DNA from: Euryarchaeota archaeon UBA258
Lineage (GTDB): Archaea > Thermoplasmatota > Poseidoniia > Poseidoniales > Poseidoniaceae
DNA length: 15,563 nucleotides
Assembly (NCBI GenBank): GCA_002502605.1
Contig: DAPR01000061.1
Span: 2,225 to 17,787, forward strand
Direction of reading: 5' to 3'
Positions within the stretch are counted from its first letter, which is position 1, and the number at the start of each line of letters is the position of its first letter. The notes beneath the pieces are model-generated. The model was not told the origin of the DNA and did no database searches. It saw only the letters and a program-made list of their open reading frames with translations. Positions 7,828 to 14,716 of the stretch are shown here, one piece after another. The position numbers and the translations under genes are program-made.

Positions 7828-8529
7828 TCACCTGTGCGTCGATTGTTCTGGATGGAGTCCGGTGACTGTTGCATTTGGCCACACCACAGACTTCTGCCCG
7901 AGCACGGTGCCCGGGTTCGTGACGCTGTTGCAACCCAACTGGCAGCCTTCGCCAAGCACTGCGCCAAATTTCCGTAGGCTGCTTGCAATTCGTGCGCCTT
8001 CGTATCGAATATGGACTTCGCCGCCGTCGTTGCGGAGGTTGCTTAATTTGGTTCCAGCGCCAAGATTGACGTCTTTTCCTAAGATTGAGTCGCCAACATA
8101 GTTGAAGTGTGGGGCTTTGGCCCCAGGAAGAAGCACTGAGTGCTTGATTTCAGTGTTGTGACCAACCACCGCTCCGGAACAAATCCAGGAAAATGGGCGC
8201 ACGTACGCTCCGTGGCGGACTTCTGCCAAAGGACCAACATAGCACGGACCGATCAAATGGCTCGACGGTTCGATGGTTGCTGACGCATCCACCACGACCG
8301 GCCCTTGAGAGGCATCCACCGTTGCCCCGCTCTCAGCTGGGTCTTGTGTGGAGCCAGAATGTGCTTCAAGCGCTGCATTGAGTTGTTGCTTCAGACCGGT
8401 TGGGGAAGCTGGGTCCAAGAGGCTCCACGCTGGCGCACCATGATCGAAAACAGGGATTAGGCCCTCTGCCATACTTCCTTGAAGCGAAGGAAACAGAGCC
8501 GTTGCTTGCACCCATTCAGGCCATTCCAT
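7828..8529 (-). CDS. Left-handed beta-helix acetyltransferase, GlmU C-terminal domain type, stand-alone
   Basis: This 233-residue protein likely acetylates glucosamine-1-phosphate with acetyl-CoA, the step before UDP activation. Residues ~80-225 show hexapeptide-repeat character of a left-handed beta-helix, and the block at 138-159 (KAPHFNYVGDSILG...NLGAG) matches the acetyltransferase half of bifunctional sugar-1-phosphate nucleotidyl-/acetyltransferases. His141 occupies the place of the GlmU catalytic His. The N-terminal nucleotidyltransferase domain found in those enzymes (GxGTRLxP signature) is absent; the first ~75 residues are short and unlike it. The uridylyltransferase must therefore be encoded elsewhere or the substrate differs. 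The gene is directly followed by the GlmM homologue. The ATG is at 8527-8529; no obvious Shine-Dalgarno is visible in the 42-bp gap. Confidence 0.82.
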   Translation of the reverse strand: MEWPEWVQATALFPSLQGSMAEGLIPVFDHGAPAWSLLDPASPTGLKQQLNAALEAHSGSTQDPAESGATVDASQGPVVVDASATIEPSSHLIGPCYVGPLAEVRHGAYVRPFSWICSGAVVGHNTEIKHSVLLPGAKAPHFNYVGDSILGKDVNLGAGTKLSNLRNDGGEVHIRYEGARIASSLRKFGAVLGEGCQLGCNSVTNPGTVLGQKSVVWPNATVTGLHPEQSTHR

Positions 8530-8571
8530 GAACAGGGCATGGGTGTCGCTCGCATGAAGGTAGCGCTAAAG

Positions 8572-8832
8572 TCACGCAGCAATGTGGTACAATCGCTTCC
8601 CTGTTGAATGGTCGAGGGTAAATGAGATCAAGTCTGAAAGATATCTTGGTATGAAGAAGCCCACCTTCCGCGCAGTAAGGCCGTGGTTCCTCATTCGCCT
8701 CTCATTGGAAAGATGATGGACGATGTCTGCTGCTGAGCAGCTTTGTTGAGTGGCCACATACTCAACGATTTCATTCTTCAAGCGTGCAAGGCGTGCTTCT
8801 TTTTGTGTTCCGTTCCCTTTCATGTTGCTCAT
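8572..8832 (-). CDS. Small basic protein with winged-helix-like fold, possible transcription factor
   Basis: A protein of about 86 residues, not assignable to a named family. After a Lys/Arg-rich start (KEARLARLKNEIVEYV) comes a helix-turn-helix-like stretch, SAADIVHHLSNERRMRNHGL, then TARKVGFFIPRYL and a C-terminal strand-like GKRLYHIAA. This is the order of helices and final wing expected for a small winged helix. Three in-frame ATGs lie close together (8841, 8832, 8823). A TATA-like TTGATATACG (minus strand, 8860-8851) predicts a start near 8830, so I chose the ATG at 8832 as a leaderless start; 8823 is the alternative and 8841 would lie upstream of that transcript start. It sits between the unknown gene and the acetyltransferase on the same strand. 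DNA binding is inference from shape. Confidence 0.68.
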   Translation of the reverse strand: MSNMKGNGTQKEARLARLKNEIVEYVATQQSCSAADIVHHLSNERRMRNHGLTARKVGFFIPRYLSDLISFTLDHSTGKRLYHIAA

Positions 8833-8850
8833 GTTATACATCGTCGCCGG

Positions 8851-8860
8851 CGTATATCAA
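8851..8860 (-). promoter_or_regulatory. TATA-like element upstream of the winged-helix-like gene
   Basis: On the minus strand this reads TTGATATACG, similar to an archaeal TATA box. It lies about 26 bp before the ATG at 8832, which would give a leaderless transcript. Its presence suggests the small gene and the downstream acetyltransferase/mutase pair can be transcribed separately from the gene before them. Confidence 0.38.
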
Positions 8861-8891
8861 CCGTTGATGGGGAGTCCATGGGCCCCCGGAA

Positions 8892-9701
8892 TCAAAGGGT
8901 GTTGAGGACGTCATTCCATTTCATGGATGAGCCGCGCCGGAACATGCCTTCGTGGAATTGCCGTTGTGGCAGGTGGGTTGCGCGTGCCAACCGACCTCGA
9001 TTGTCATAGCAGCCGTACCTCGTATGGATGGGCACCATCACTGATGATCGATCGATTTCAGGAGCTGTAAAAGGTGGAGCCTCGCGCTCAACCAGTTCAC
9101 TTTCGCCATCCCAGACAATGTCTTCATGCGCCGGAGCCTCGGGCCTTTCAAATTCAAAATGAAGCGCACCTTCTGCTGGCTTTACCGGTTTCCACATACC
9201 TGATTTTCCGTTGTCCAGCCATGCGATCATCGCTTTCATCTGCTCTACAGTAGCCATGGTCATGTGAGTCAATTCCCACCATCCTGGTGTTCGTGCCAGA
9301 GTGATGTGGTGAACCCCGGGGTACGTGTCGCGAGGATCAAGTCCATCCGCATAGGTACGGCAAAGACCGGTGAGACGAACGGTAAAGATTGGAAGCGGTC
9401 CAATTCGAATGTCTTGAAGGCGGTAAGGATTCGCGAGTTCTCCAAGCAACAAAAAGGGTCGGCGTTGGTTCATCGGCGCCCCGTTTTTAGCAACGAGGAG
9501 GTCGTCCACCGTTCCTTCAGAACTCGAAAAAGAAGAACAGTAGGACTGGAGGGCCGCCCCTGTAAGCGGCCCGTCGTGCGAAGAAGTTGGCGGGGACAAC
9601 TCCACCAGACCAGAGGAGGCAAAGAACAAATTCGTCTCCGGAAGGGCCACCGGAGAATTTGCTGGCGCATAGGGCCAAAGACGGGGCGAAGCGCTTCGCA
9701 T
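8892..9701 (-). CDS. Unrecognised 269-residue protein, faint gamma-glutamylcyclotransferase-like pattern
   Basis: No confident family. The protein is soluble, with no signal peptide or membrane segment and a Pro-rich start. Three stretches recall the order of elements in gamma-glutamylcyclotransferase-like (AIG2-type) proteins: a core beta/loop RRPFLLLGELANPYRL (about 79-94) where that fold has a YGSN-type loop, a middle RLTGLCRTYADG...TYPGVHHITLARTPG followed by MATVEQMKAMIAWLDNG (about 109-165), and a C-terminal tail YGCYDNRGRLARATHLPQR with RQFHEG. The hallmark YGSN or YGTL loop itself is not preserved, so enzymatic activity is doubtful. The ATG at 9701 is the only start before the upstream gene, whose stop is 37 bp away. 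The gene is real on the strength of length, strand consistency and operon placement; function is unknown. Confidence 0.7.
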   Translation of the reverse strand: MRSASPRLWPYAPANSPVALPETNLFFASSGLVELSPPTSSHDGPLTGAALQSYCSSFSSSEGTVDDLLVAKNGAPMNQRRPFLLLGELANPYRLQDIRIGPLPIFTVRLTGLCRTYADGLDPRDTYPGVHHITLARTPGWWELTHMTMATVEQMKAMIAWLDNGKSGMWKPVKPAEGALHFEFERPEAPAHEDIVWDGESELVEREAPPFTAPEIDRSSVMVPIHTRYGCYDNRGRLARATHLPQRQFHEGMFRRGSSMKWNDVLNTL

Positions 9702-9738
9702 GAATCGGCGTGAAGCCGTGATGGTATCAAATCAGCGC

Positions 9739-10134
9739 TCAAGATTGAAAGGTGTTTTCGGCCAAGCACTGCGGGCAGGTGACCCGGATTGGGCGAACGG
9801 CAGGAATCCCGAGGGCGACTCCGCAAGCAGGGCACAAAATGGCTTGCTCAACGTTCTGCCTTCGTTGTGCGGCTTCTATTGAAGGGTCATATTGAAACCG
9901 GAAATTCTGCTTCTGCATTATGCTAGCCGATGAGGGAAGAGCTGGTGCCTCTTTTGATTCGGGGGTGAATGGGGCTGGATTTCCCTGTTCGGGTTGGGCT
10001 GCCCCGCCGAGTTGCTGTTCAATCCATTCGCTTGTAACGCCATACTGCGCTGCTATGCGATCTGTCTCAAGCATTCGATCATAGCCAGTCATGCTGGCAA
10101 GAGCCTGAAGGACATCGGAAGGAATTGTGGTCAT
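9739..10134 (-). CDS. Small protein with C-terminal zinc ribbon
   Basis: A 131-residue soluble protein. The N-terminal part (1-43) is predicted helical and ends YGVTSEWIEQQLGG, followed by a Pro/Gln-rich linker to about residue 70. The C-terminus forms a treble CxxC zinc ribbon: CPAC at 101-104 and CPQC at 120-123, with RPIRVTCP between them. Proteins with this kind of ribbon often serve as binding modules, but no specific partner can be named. The start at ATG 10132-10134 is chosen because GGGAGGGA lies just before it and a TATA-like element sits about 42 bp upstream; the frame is open further upstream (to 10236), but that extension crosses the promoter and is Arg-rich. It is the first gene of the leftward run ending in the GlmM homologue. 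Confidence 0.8.
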   Translation of the reverse strand: MTTIPSDVLQALASMTGYDRMLETDRIAAQYGVTSEWIEQQLGGAAQPEQGNPAPFTPESKEAPALPSSASIMQKQNFRFQYDPSIEAAQRRQNVEQAILCPACGVALGIPAVRPIRVTCPQCLAENTFQS

Positions 10135-10170
10135 GTTCCCTCCCTGTTCCAACATCCTTCTTGACTGTTC

Positions 10171-10180
10171 AGTTATATTG
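10171..10180. promoter_or_regulatory. TATA-like element in the divergent spacer, possibly bidirectional
   Basis: AGTTATATTG (minus strand CAATATAACT) lies in the 100-bp spacer between the zinc-ribbon gene and the CBS-pair gene. For the leftward gene it predicts a transcription start near 10150, leaving a 16-base leader that contains the GGGAGGGA ribosome-binding site. For the rightward gene it would give a start near 10202 and a leader of about 33 bases. It is the best core-promoter match in the window. Confidence 0.5.
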
Positions 10181-10234
10181 TGTCGACGGGTTCGCCTGTA
10201 TCCGGAACGCTGCTTCTTGGATGTGGAAATTATC

Positions 10235-10777
10235 ATGTCGCCGAAAGCCTTGAAAGAGAAGCGCGTGCGCCGCGCTGATAACAGAGGGACCTCAATGCCT
10301 CAAATCAAACCCCGAAAACTGACCCGAGACGTCATGGCGAGGATGTCGCCAAAGCAGCGAGCAGAGACCGCTAGGTCGCTGACATGCGGAGAAACAATGC
10401 TCGAAGCCCACTGGGTGTGGTTCGATGCGTCCATGGTCGATGTCATCGACGATTTGACATCAAACAATTGGGATCACGTCTTTGTCATCAATCATGAAGG
10501 AGCTCCTCAAGGACGAATCCATGCCGTGGATGTCTTGAAAATTATTGCGAGGAAGAAGGTCAACCGCGACATCGCCTGGATGCATGGAATTCCGGCACAG
10601 CAACTGGTCAGCCTCCCGCCAATCACGGTGAACATGGACACGCCATTGCTCAAGGCTGGAGCATTGATGCTCGCTCACGACCTCAACCAGATTGGCGTCG
10701 TCAATCATGATGGTGCACTTGTTGGCGTCGTTGGCCACAACACAATGGCCCGCCACATGCCGAAGTTCATCCTGTGA
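10235..10777 (+). CDS. CBS-domain pair (Bateman module) protein
   Basis: A 180-residue protein made mostly of two CBS domains (about 52-108 and 120-177), which together form a Bateman module that typically binds adenine nucleotides or S-adenosylmethionine. Seen: the core pattern VDVIDDLTSNNWDHVFVINHEGAPQ-G-IHAVDV in the first repeat and its counterpart LKAGALMLAHDL-IGVVNHDGALVGVV in the second. No enzyme or channel domain is attached, so it probably acts as a sensor for another protein. The basic N-terminus (1-30, many Lys/Arg) may not be translated: the ATG at 10295 has GAGGGA at good spacing and would give 160 residues. The ATG at 10235 is the longer option. Its stop TGA abuts the stop of convergent DUF373 in a shared TGATCA. 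Confidence 0.85.
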   Translation: MSPKALKEKRVRRADNRGTSMPQIKPRKLTRDVMARMSPKQRAETARSLTCGETMLEAHWVWFDASMVDVIDDLTSNNWDHVFVINHEGAPQGRIHAVDVLKIIARKKVNRDIAWMHGIPAQQLVSLPPITVNMDTPLLKAGALMLAHDLNQIGVVNHDGALVGVVGHNTMARHMPKFIL

Positions 10778-11896
10778 TCAAATGCCCCAGTAACGCTCAG
10801 CCTGTGCTTGCTTTGCTTGCAGTGAGCGGACAATGGTCATGGTCATCCACAGCACGACAACCCAAATCAGGGGGTTCGTCAGATCTTCCAAGACCTTGCC
10901 GACGCTGAATTCGTAAGCGGTTCCAGCAAGAACATCGGTAGCGATTTCGAGTGCGGTGTCGACGAAGGAATAGACAACCATGCCGAAGATACTGAGCACA
11001 ATCAAACGCCCTGAAAATGAACCGCGCTTAAGCCGCAGCAGCATGAAACCCGCCGTTGATGTGAGGAAGGCGATCACAATCCAAGCCAGTGCTTTGTGAA
11101 TGACTTCAAGCCATACAATCGATTGAGACGCCGTGTCGGCCAGAGCGCTGTATTCTCTCCATCCTTCAGCCACAGCAAATATCGCACTGAACAAAGTGGC
11201 CGTCCACAACAGCGAGGAAAACATCGCAGCGTCTGCGTTTTCTCTCATCTCTTGGATGACTTTGTTCACTGTGGTTTCAATGCCCGCTCCCTTGCTCAGG
11301 ATGTACAGGCCTGTGACCATCGGCAATCCACCAATGAGAAGGCCGCCAATTTCGTTTGGAAGCATGATGCCGAGGCCGAACACTGCCAAAACAAGACCGA
11401 ATGGAATCATGATTTTTGCTCGCCATTTTGGATCTTCAAGCGCTTTTACGATGTAATAGTAAGTGCCCTCAATGCCCTTTGATTGTTTTACGATGATTTT
11501 CTCGACGTGGTCGATTCGTACTTGCGATTGGATGATTGGCAAGACCGATTCGTCTTCTGCGCCGTCGGTGATAAGAATGGCTTTGTCCGGTTGGAACTGG
11601 GCTACGACTTCCTCCAATTGTGCTGCAACCGCTCGGTCCGACCGGATGCCAACTTTTTCATCTCCGGTCAAGATTGCGATTTCGACCTCGTCTTCTTCCG
11701 ATTTCTTTTCGAGAATTTTATCGTGCGCTGAAAGGGCCCCAAGCATGGCGTTCGTATCGCTTTCCTCCGGATCGGCAATCCCAAGTTTTAGCGCCGCTGT
11801 GAGCACTTGGCGCCGTCCAATGACTGGGCCGCGGATCGCAGTCTTGATGCCAAGATCGTTGTCTCGGTCAACTGTCAAAACGAGCGTTCGTGCCAT
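10778..11896 (-). CDS. DUF373 family archaeal membrane protein
   Basis: A 372-residue protein of the conserved archaeal DUF373 family; biochemical role unknown. The N-terminal soluble domain (1-160) begins TLVLTVDRDNDLGIKTAI and contains PVIGR and ADPEESDTNA, the family hallmarks, then alternating strands and helices (AILTGDE, KAILITDGAEDE) suggesting a Rossmann-like, possibly nucleotide-binding fold. About six membrane helices follow (roughly 162-179, 183-200, 225-243, 258-280, 297-317 and 340-358). The ATG at 11894-11896 is chosen over the adjacent TTG because GGTGAT lies 5 bases before it. It follows priL on the same strand after an 84-bp gap in which I see no gene or clear terminator, so the two may be co-transcribed. 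Confidence 0.9.
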   Translation of the reverse strand: MARTLVLTVDRDNDLGIKTAIRGPVIGRRQVLTAALKLGIADPEESDTNAMLGALSAHDKILEKKSEEDEVEIAILTGDEKVGIRSDRAVAAQLEEVVAQFQPDKAILITDGAEDESVLPIIQSQVRIDHVEKIIVKQSKGIEGTYYYIVKALEDPKWRAKIMIPFGLVLAVFGLGIMLPNEIGGLLIGGLPMVTGLYILSKGAGIETTVNKVIQEMRENADAAMFSSLLWTATLFSAIFAVAEGWREYSALADTASQSIVWLEVIHKALAWIVIAFLTSTAGFMLLRLKRGSFSGRLIVLSIFGMVVYSFVDTALEIATDVLAGTAYEFSVGKVLEDLTNPLIWVVVLWMTMTIVRSLQAKQAQAERYWGI

Positions 11897-11980
11897 CAAA
11901 AATCACCGGTGGTCATGAGGACCTAACCGTTCACCCAATTCAAAGTCTTCGCGCGAAAGCCCGTGTTTTCACCGCTTCAT

Positions 11981-13231
11981 CTATGGTTTTTCTTCCTGCG
12001 CTTGAGCCTCTTGCTCAGGCGGGGCCGCAGGTGTTGGAGCAGGCGCTGGCTGAGTGCTCTGCGTCCGAGCTTTCCAACGTTGAGTTGCTCGAATGTACTT
12101 CAGGGGATGGTCCAACCATGGCTGATCGCACAAGCGGTCATCGCCTGGAAGAACCGGGCAATTGTGGTTCACCTTCAGTTTGCCACACCCCGACGGAGTG
12201 TATCCGTGTTGGTAGACGTGGTCGACTTGGTAGGAGGTCGTGCTTTCATTGAAATCCGGTGCGCCTCGGAAAAAATTGACGCACGATTCCTTTGGGAGGG
12301 CAAGAACTGCTGACATCGAAGCCAAGAACACGCGTCCAAAGTGATTGAGGTTAACGCCTGATGCCAAATCGGATGCGGCCTTCCTCATGCAAGGTGGCCA
12401 ATCGGATTCATCTGCGCCAACGAGGGCGATGGCTTCGCTTGCTTGATTGGACATCAGGTTGCGGACCATGCCAACGGGTTCGGCCAACCGAATGGCCAAG
12501 TCTGTCGTGATTTCCGCCATTTTTTCCAATGCGTCTTGTTCCACGCCTTGCTTAATCCGTTCACGGAGAAGACGGGCAAGTTTTGCGGATGATCCATAGG
12601 TCTGTTCATCGAATAATGCCACCCACCCTTGATGCACATCACAATTTGGAAGGCGCCATCGAGCACCGGTAATCTTCGGGCAGATTTCGATGAAGTCACT
12701 CAGTCCAATGTTCCAGACGGGTCCGGATTGAGATTGCCGCAAAGCGCGCATGTCTCCCGCTCCTGAGCCGATGCTCATTGCGGCTTGCCGGCTTCCTTTG
12801 CCCTCTTTACGTTCGATTTCGCTGATGTAGGTGCGCGCAATCAATTCGAGATTTTTCGTATCTTTGATCAAAATCTGTTCTGCTCGAGCTGCTTCGGCTT
12901 GGGCCCAACGGGCAATCAGTCGTTCGTCTTCAGAGGCACAGACCACCAATCGAGCGTAATAGAACGAGAAGGCTTCGATGATGCGCCCTTCTTCTGTGAA
13001 CAAATCCCCGCCAACAACCTCGACGCCTTCCTTTGATTGTATGGAATCGATGAGGCGTATTCGGGCGCGGGACCTTGCCTTTTCCATCCATGAGCCATCC
13101 AGCAACTCATCCAAATCGATGGCGTGCTCAACGGCCATGGAACGAATCCAACCGCTCGCTTGGGGGAGGAATGGATAACGAGCAAAGGTCACCTCATCGT
13201 CAAGTTCCGGTAGGGACCTTGGGACGGGCAT
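11981..13231 (-). CDS. priL: DNA primase large subunit (PriL)
   Basis: The regulatory, Fe-S-containing subunit of the archaeal primase; with the catalytic PriS it makes RNA/DNA primers for replication. It has 416 residues. Seen: an N-terminal helical domain opening with DEVTFARYPFLPQA, and a C-terminal domain with the four cluster-binding cysteines (C281 in DWPPC, C349 in GCGKLK, C358 in HNC, C368 in DRLC) and the surrounding ASGVNLNHFGR and TTSYQVDHVY segments typical of PriL. A Pro/Ala/Gln/Glu-rich tail of about 25 residues follows the last conserved block (HPLKYI) and is probably disordered. The ATG at 13231 is preferred to the TTG two codons upstream; a TATA-like TTCTTATGCG about 26 bp before it suggests a leaderless mRNA. 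PriS is not in this window. Confidence 0.95.
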   Translation of the reverse strand: MPVPRSLPELDDEVTFARYPFLPQASGWIRSMAVEHAIDLDELLDGSWMEKARSRARIRLIDSIQSKEGVEVVGGDLFTEEGRIIEAFSFYYARLVVCASEDERLIARWAQAEAARAEQILIKDTKNLELIARTYISEIERKEGKGSRQAAMSIGSGAGDMRALRQSQSGPVWNIGLSDFIEICPKITGARWRLPNCDVHQGWVALFDEQTYGSSAKLARLLRERIKQGVEQDALEKMAEITTDLAIRLAEPVGMVRNLMSNQASEAIALVGADESDWPPCMRKAASDLASGVNLNHFGRVFLASMSAVLALPKESCVNFFRGAPDFNESTTSYQVDHVYQHGYTPSGCGKLKVNHNCPVLPGDDRLCDQPWLDHPLKYIRATQRWKARTQSTQPAPAPTPAAPPEQEAQAQEEKP

Positions 13232-13250
13232 GGACAAGCCAAGCGCCTCG

Positions 13251-13262
13251 ACCGCATAAGAA
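13251..13262. promoter_or_regulatory. Weak TATA-like element between priL and mptE
   Basis: CGCATAAGAAC (minus strand GTTCTTATGCG) lies in the 73-bp divergent spacer. Its centre is about 26 bp from the priL ATG, which would make priL leaderless; read rightward it would start a transcript about 20 bases before the mptE-like ATG. The match to consensus is poor, so this is tentative. Confidence 0.3.
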
Positions 13263-13304
13263 CTTCAACGGATGGTTGATGAGGTCGCGCTCTGACCAAG
13301 GGCC

Positions 13305-14033
13305 ATGTACGAGGCGTTTGCTCAAGGCCTCATCGACGTACAGGATGAGGTCCGGGCCGCTTTTGGATGGACCCTTGTGCCCGACCGTGAAAGTGCAGAA
13401 CAGATGGTGGACTTGGTTAATGCACACGGCGAACGGACCAGTCTCTGGGCTCCCAATGGGCGGGAAGAGAGCCTTCGAGTGTTAAGCCGGCGCCTATCGG
13501 AGGGGGATGAAATTGTAATTTTAGGCGCTGCGGTAACGGCTGCTGAAGTACTGAACCTGCCGAAGACGCCGCACCTGATCATCGCCGCAGACGGCGCCGT
13601 TGGTGCTCTGGACGAACATGCACGTCTTGCGTGTGTTGTATCGGATTTTGACGGTGGAGTCCATCTTGACGCCGCTGCCCAGATGGGCGCATTGATCGTT
13701 GCTCATGCTCACGCAGACAACTTCGAGCAATGGAGTACCTCGCTGGAACATTGGGCCGGCCACCCTTCACCACCTGCACTCATCTTGAGCCATCAGACGC
13801 CTGACGCATTGGATGGCGCCTACAATTTTGGCGGGTTCACCGACGGGGATCGTGCTGTTTGCTTTGCCTTAGCAATGGGCGTTGAAAAAGAAAAAATTCG
13901 CCTTGTCGGCTTTTCTCTTGGCGAAGTTGGCCGTTGGTCTGGCTCAACGATTCCAGATCAAAAGTTACGCAAATTAGCGTGGATGGACACGATTCTGGGC
14001 TCAATCGGCATGAATGGCGCTGTTAAGAAGTGA
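13305..14033 (+). CDS. mptE: 6-hydroxymethyl-7,8-dihydropterin pyrophosphokinase (DUF115/MptE type)
   Basis: A 242-residue cytosolic enzyme likely to transfer pyrophosphate from ATP to 6-hydroxymethyl-7,8-dihydropterin, the archaeal replacement for FolK in making tetrahydrofolate- or methanopterin-type C1 carriers. Signature blocks of the DUF115/MptE family are visible: IIAADGA (92-98), VVSDFDGG (111-118), VAHAHADN (132-139) and NFGGFTDGDRA (174-184), ending in a VGFSLGE stretch (201-207). The HAHADN block usually reads HAHGDN; here Gly is Ala. An in-frame ATG at 13272 is followed by a stop, so the ATG at 13305 is the start. A non-methanogen probably uses the product for a folate-type pterin (inference). 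Divergent from priL; followed by a membrane-protein gene after 44 bp. Confidence 0.88.
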   Translation: MYEAFAQGLIDVQDEVRAAFGWTLVPDRESAEQMVDLVNAHGERTSLWAPNGREESLRVLSRRLSEGDEIVILGAAVTAAEVLNLPKTPHLIIAADGAVGALDEHARLACVVSDFDGGVHLDAAAQMGALIVAHAHADNFEQWSTSLEHWAGHPSPPALILSHQTPDALDGAYNFGGFTDGDRAVCFALAMGVEKEKIRLVGFSLGEVGRWSGSTIPDQKLRKLAWMDTILGSIGMNGAVKK

Positions 14034-14034
14034 A

Positions 14035-14043
14035 AAATACATA
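14035..14043 (+). promoter_or_regulatory. TATA-like element before the two-TM protein gene
   Basis: AAATACATA just after the mptE stop is A/T-rich and lies about 39 bases before the ATG at 14078, predicting a start near 14065 and a leader of about 13 bases. It would let the downstream gene be transcribed independently of mptE. The call rests on position and composition only. Confidence 0.32.
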
Positions 14044-14077
14044 CCATCAAAAGCAAATGGGCTAAACAAAGAACGCT

Positions 14078-14704
14078 ATGGAACGAAAACGGCTTGTCAA
14101 TCTGGTGTTGTGGCCAGTGGCGCTGTTGGTGTTAAACGGCCTGTGGATGAGTGTGGCCAGTGGCTCTGCACCCTACGAAATCAATGATGAAGATCATGCC
14201 ATCGAGACCAGAACCGTGGATTTAGGTGGTGTTCTCGGGCAAGACAAGGCTATGCCGGCTGTGTTCGAAGTCTCGTTTTCTGGCGTCTCCGTGGATGACG
14301 GGAATGTTTCGTGGATCATACGAGATGCGTCAAACGCCGTGGTTGCTGAATGGGATGGGATGCTTTCTGAAGGTGCACCAAACTGGGAAGGGGAACTCAA
14401 GCCTGGCAAATACACTGTTGAAACAAATGTCGATAACGGCATCATCACGAACCAAGTGCTTCAAATTCAACCGTTTGAATCCTACCGAATTGAGGGGCAC
14501 ATGTTGCTTTCTGTCCTTTTGGTCGTGGTTGCTTTCAGCGAAGTTTTCATTCGTCAAAAAGGCGGAGAATACCTCGCGAAAAGAAACGCTAATCTTCCCG
14601 AGCAGCCGGAAAAAAGCCCCTTCAAGCCCTTGCGTTCTGGGATGCCTGAGGAAGATATGGCCCTTGACGAAGAGGGGCCTTGGCGCAGTCCAATTGGTCG
14701 GTGA
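14078..14704 (+). CDS. Membrane-anchored protein with exposed beta-rich domain
   Basis: Unrecognised 208-residue protein. An N-terminal hydrophobic segment (about 7-28, after MERKR) could be a signal anchor. Residues ~30-138 form a polar, strand-rich domain (VFEVSFSGVSVDDGNVSWIIRD, KYTVETNVDN) resembling an immunoglobulin- or jellyroll-like sandwich, with no cysteines. A second membrane helix spans about 141-157. The C-terminal ~50 residues are charged (KGGEYLAKRN...EEDMALDEEG). With the basic start inside by the positive-inside rule, the beta domain faces outside and the tail is cytosolic. No catalytic motif is seen. It may be an envelope or sensor component; function unknown. It is convergent with the small zinc-ribbon gene, with 12 bp between stops. 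Confidence 0.78.
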   Translation: MERKRLVNLVLWPVALLVLNGLWMSVASGSAPYEINDEDHAIETRTVDLGGVLGQDKAMPAVFEVSFSGVSVDDGNVSWIIRDASNAVVAEWDGMLSEGAPNWEGELKPGKYTVETNVDNGIITNQVLQIQPFESYRIEGHMLLSVLLVVVAFSEVFIRQKGGEYLAKRNANLPEQPEKSPFKPLRSGMPEEDMALDEEGPWRSPIGR

Positions 14705-14716
14705 ACCAACCTTCGT

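Noticed and set aside
7559..8101. Open frame of 180 codons on the plus strand across the mutase/acetyltransferase junction
   Set aside because: It is antisense to two well-supported genes and its translation is low-complexity Ser/Pro/Arg with no family pattern.
9687..9698. 12-bp palindrome CGAAGCGCTTCG at the start of the unrecognised gene
   Set aside because: It is inside the start of the coding region and explained by the Arg-Ser-Ala-Ser codons; no promoter context.
11897..11899. TTG start directly before the DUF373 ATG
   Set aside because: The ATG at 11896 has GGTGAT at proper spacing and gives the usual MARTLVLTVDRD start.
13232..13237. TTG start two codons upstream of the priL ATG
   Set aside because: TTG is rare as an archaeal start, and the ATG at 13231 has a TATA-like element at the right distance for a leaderless transcript.
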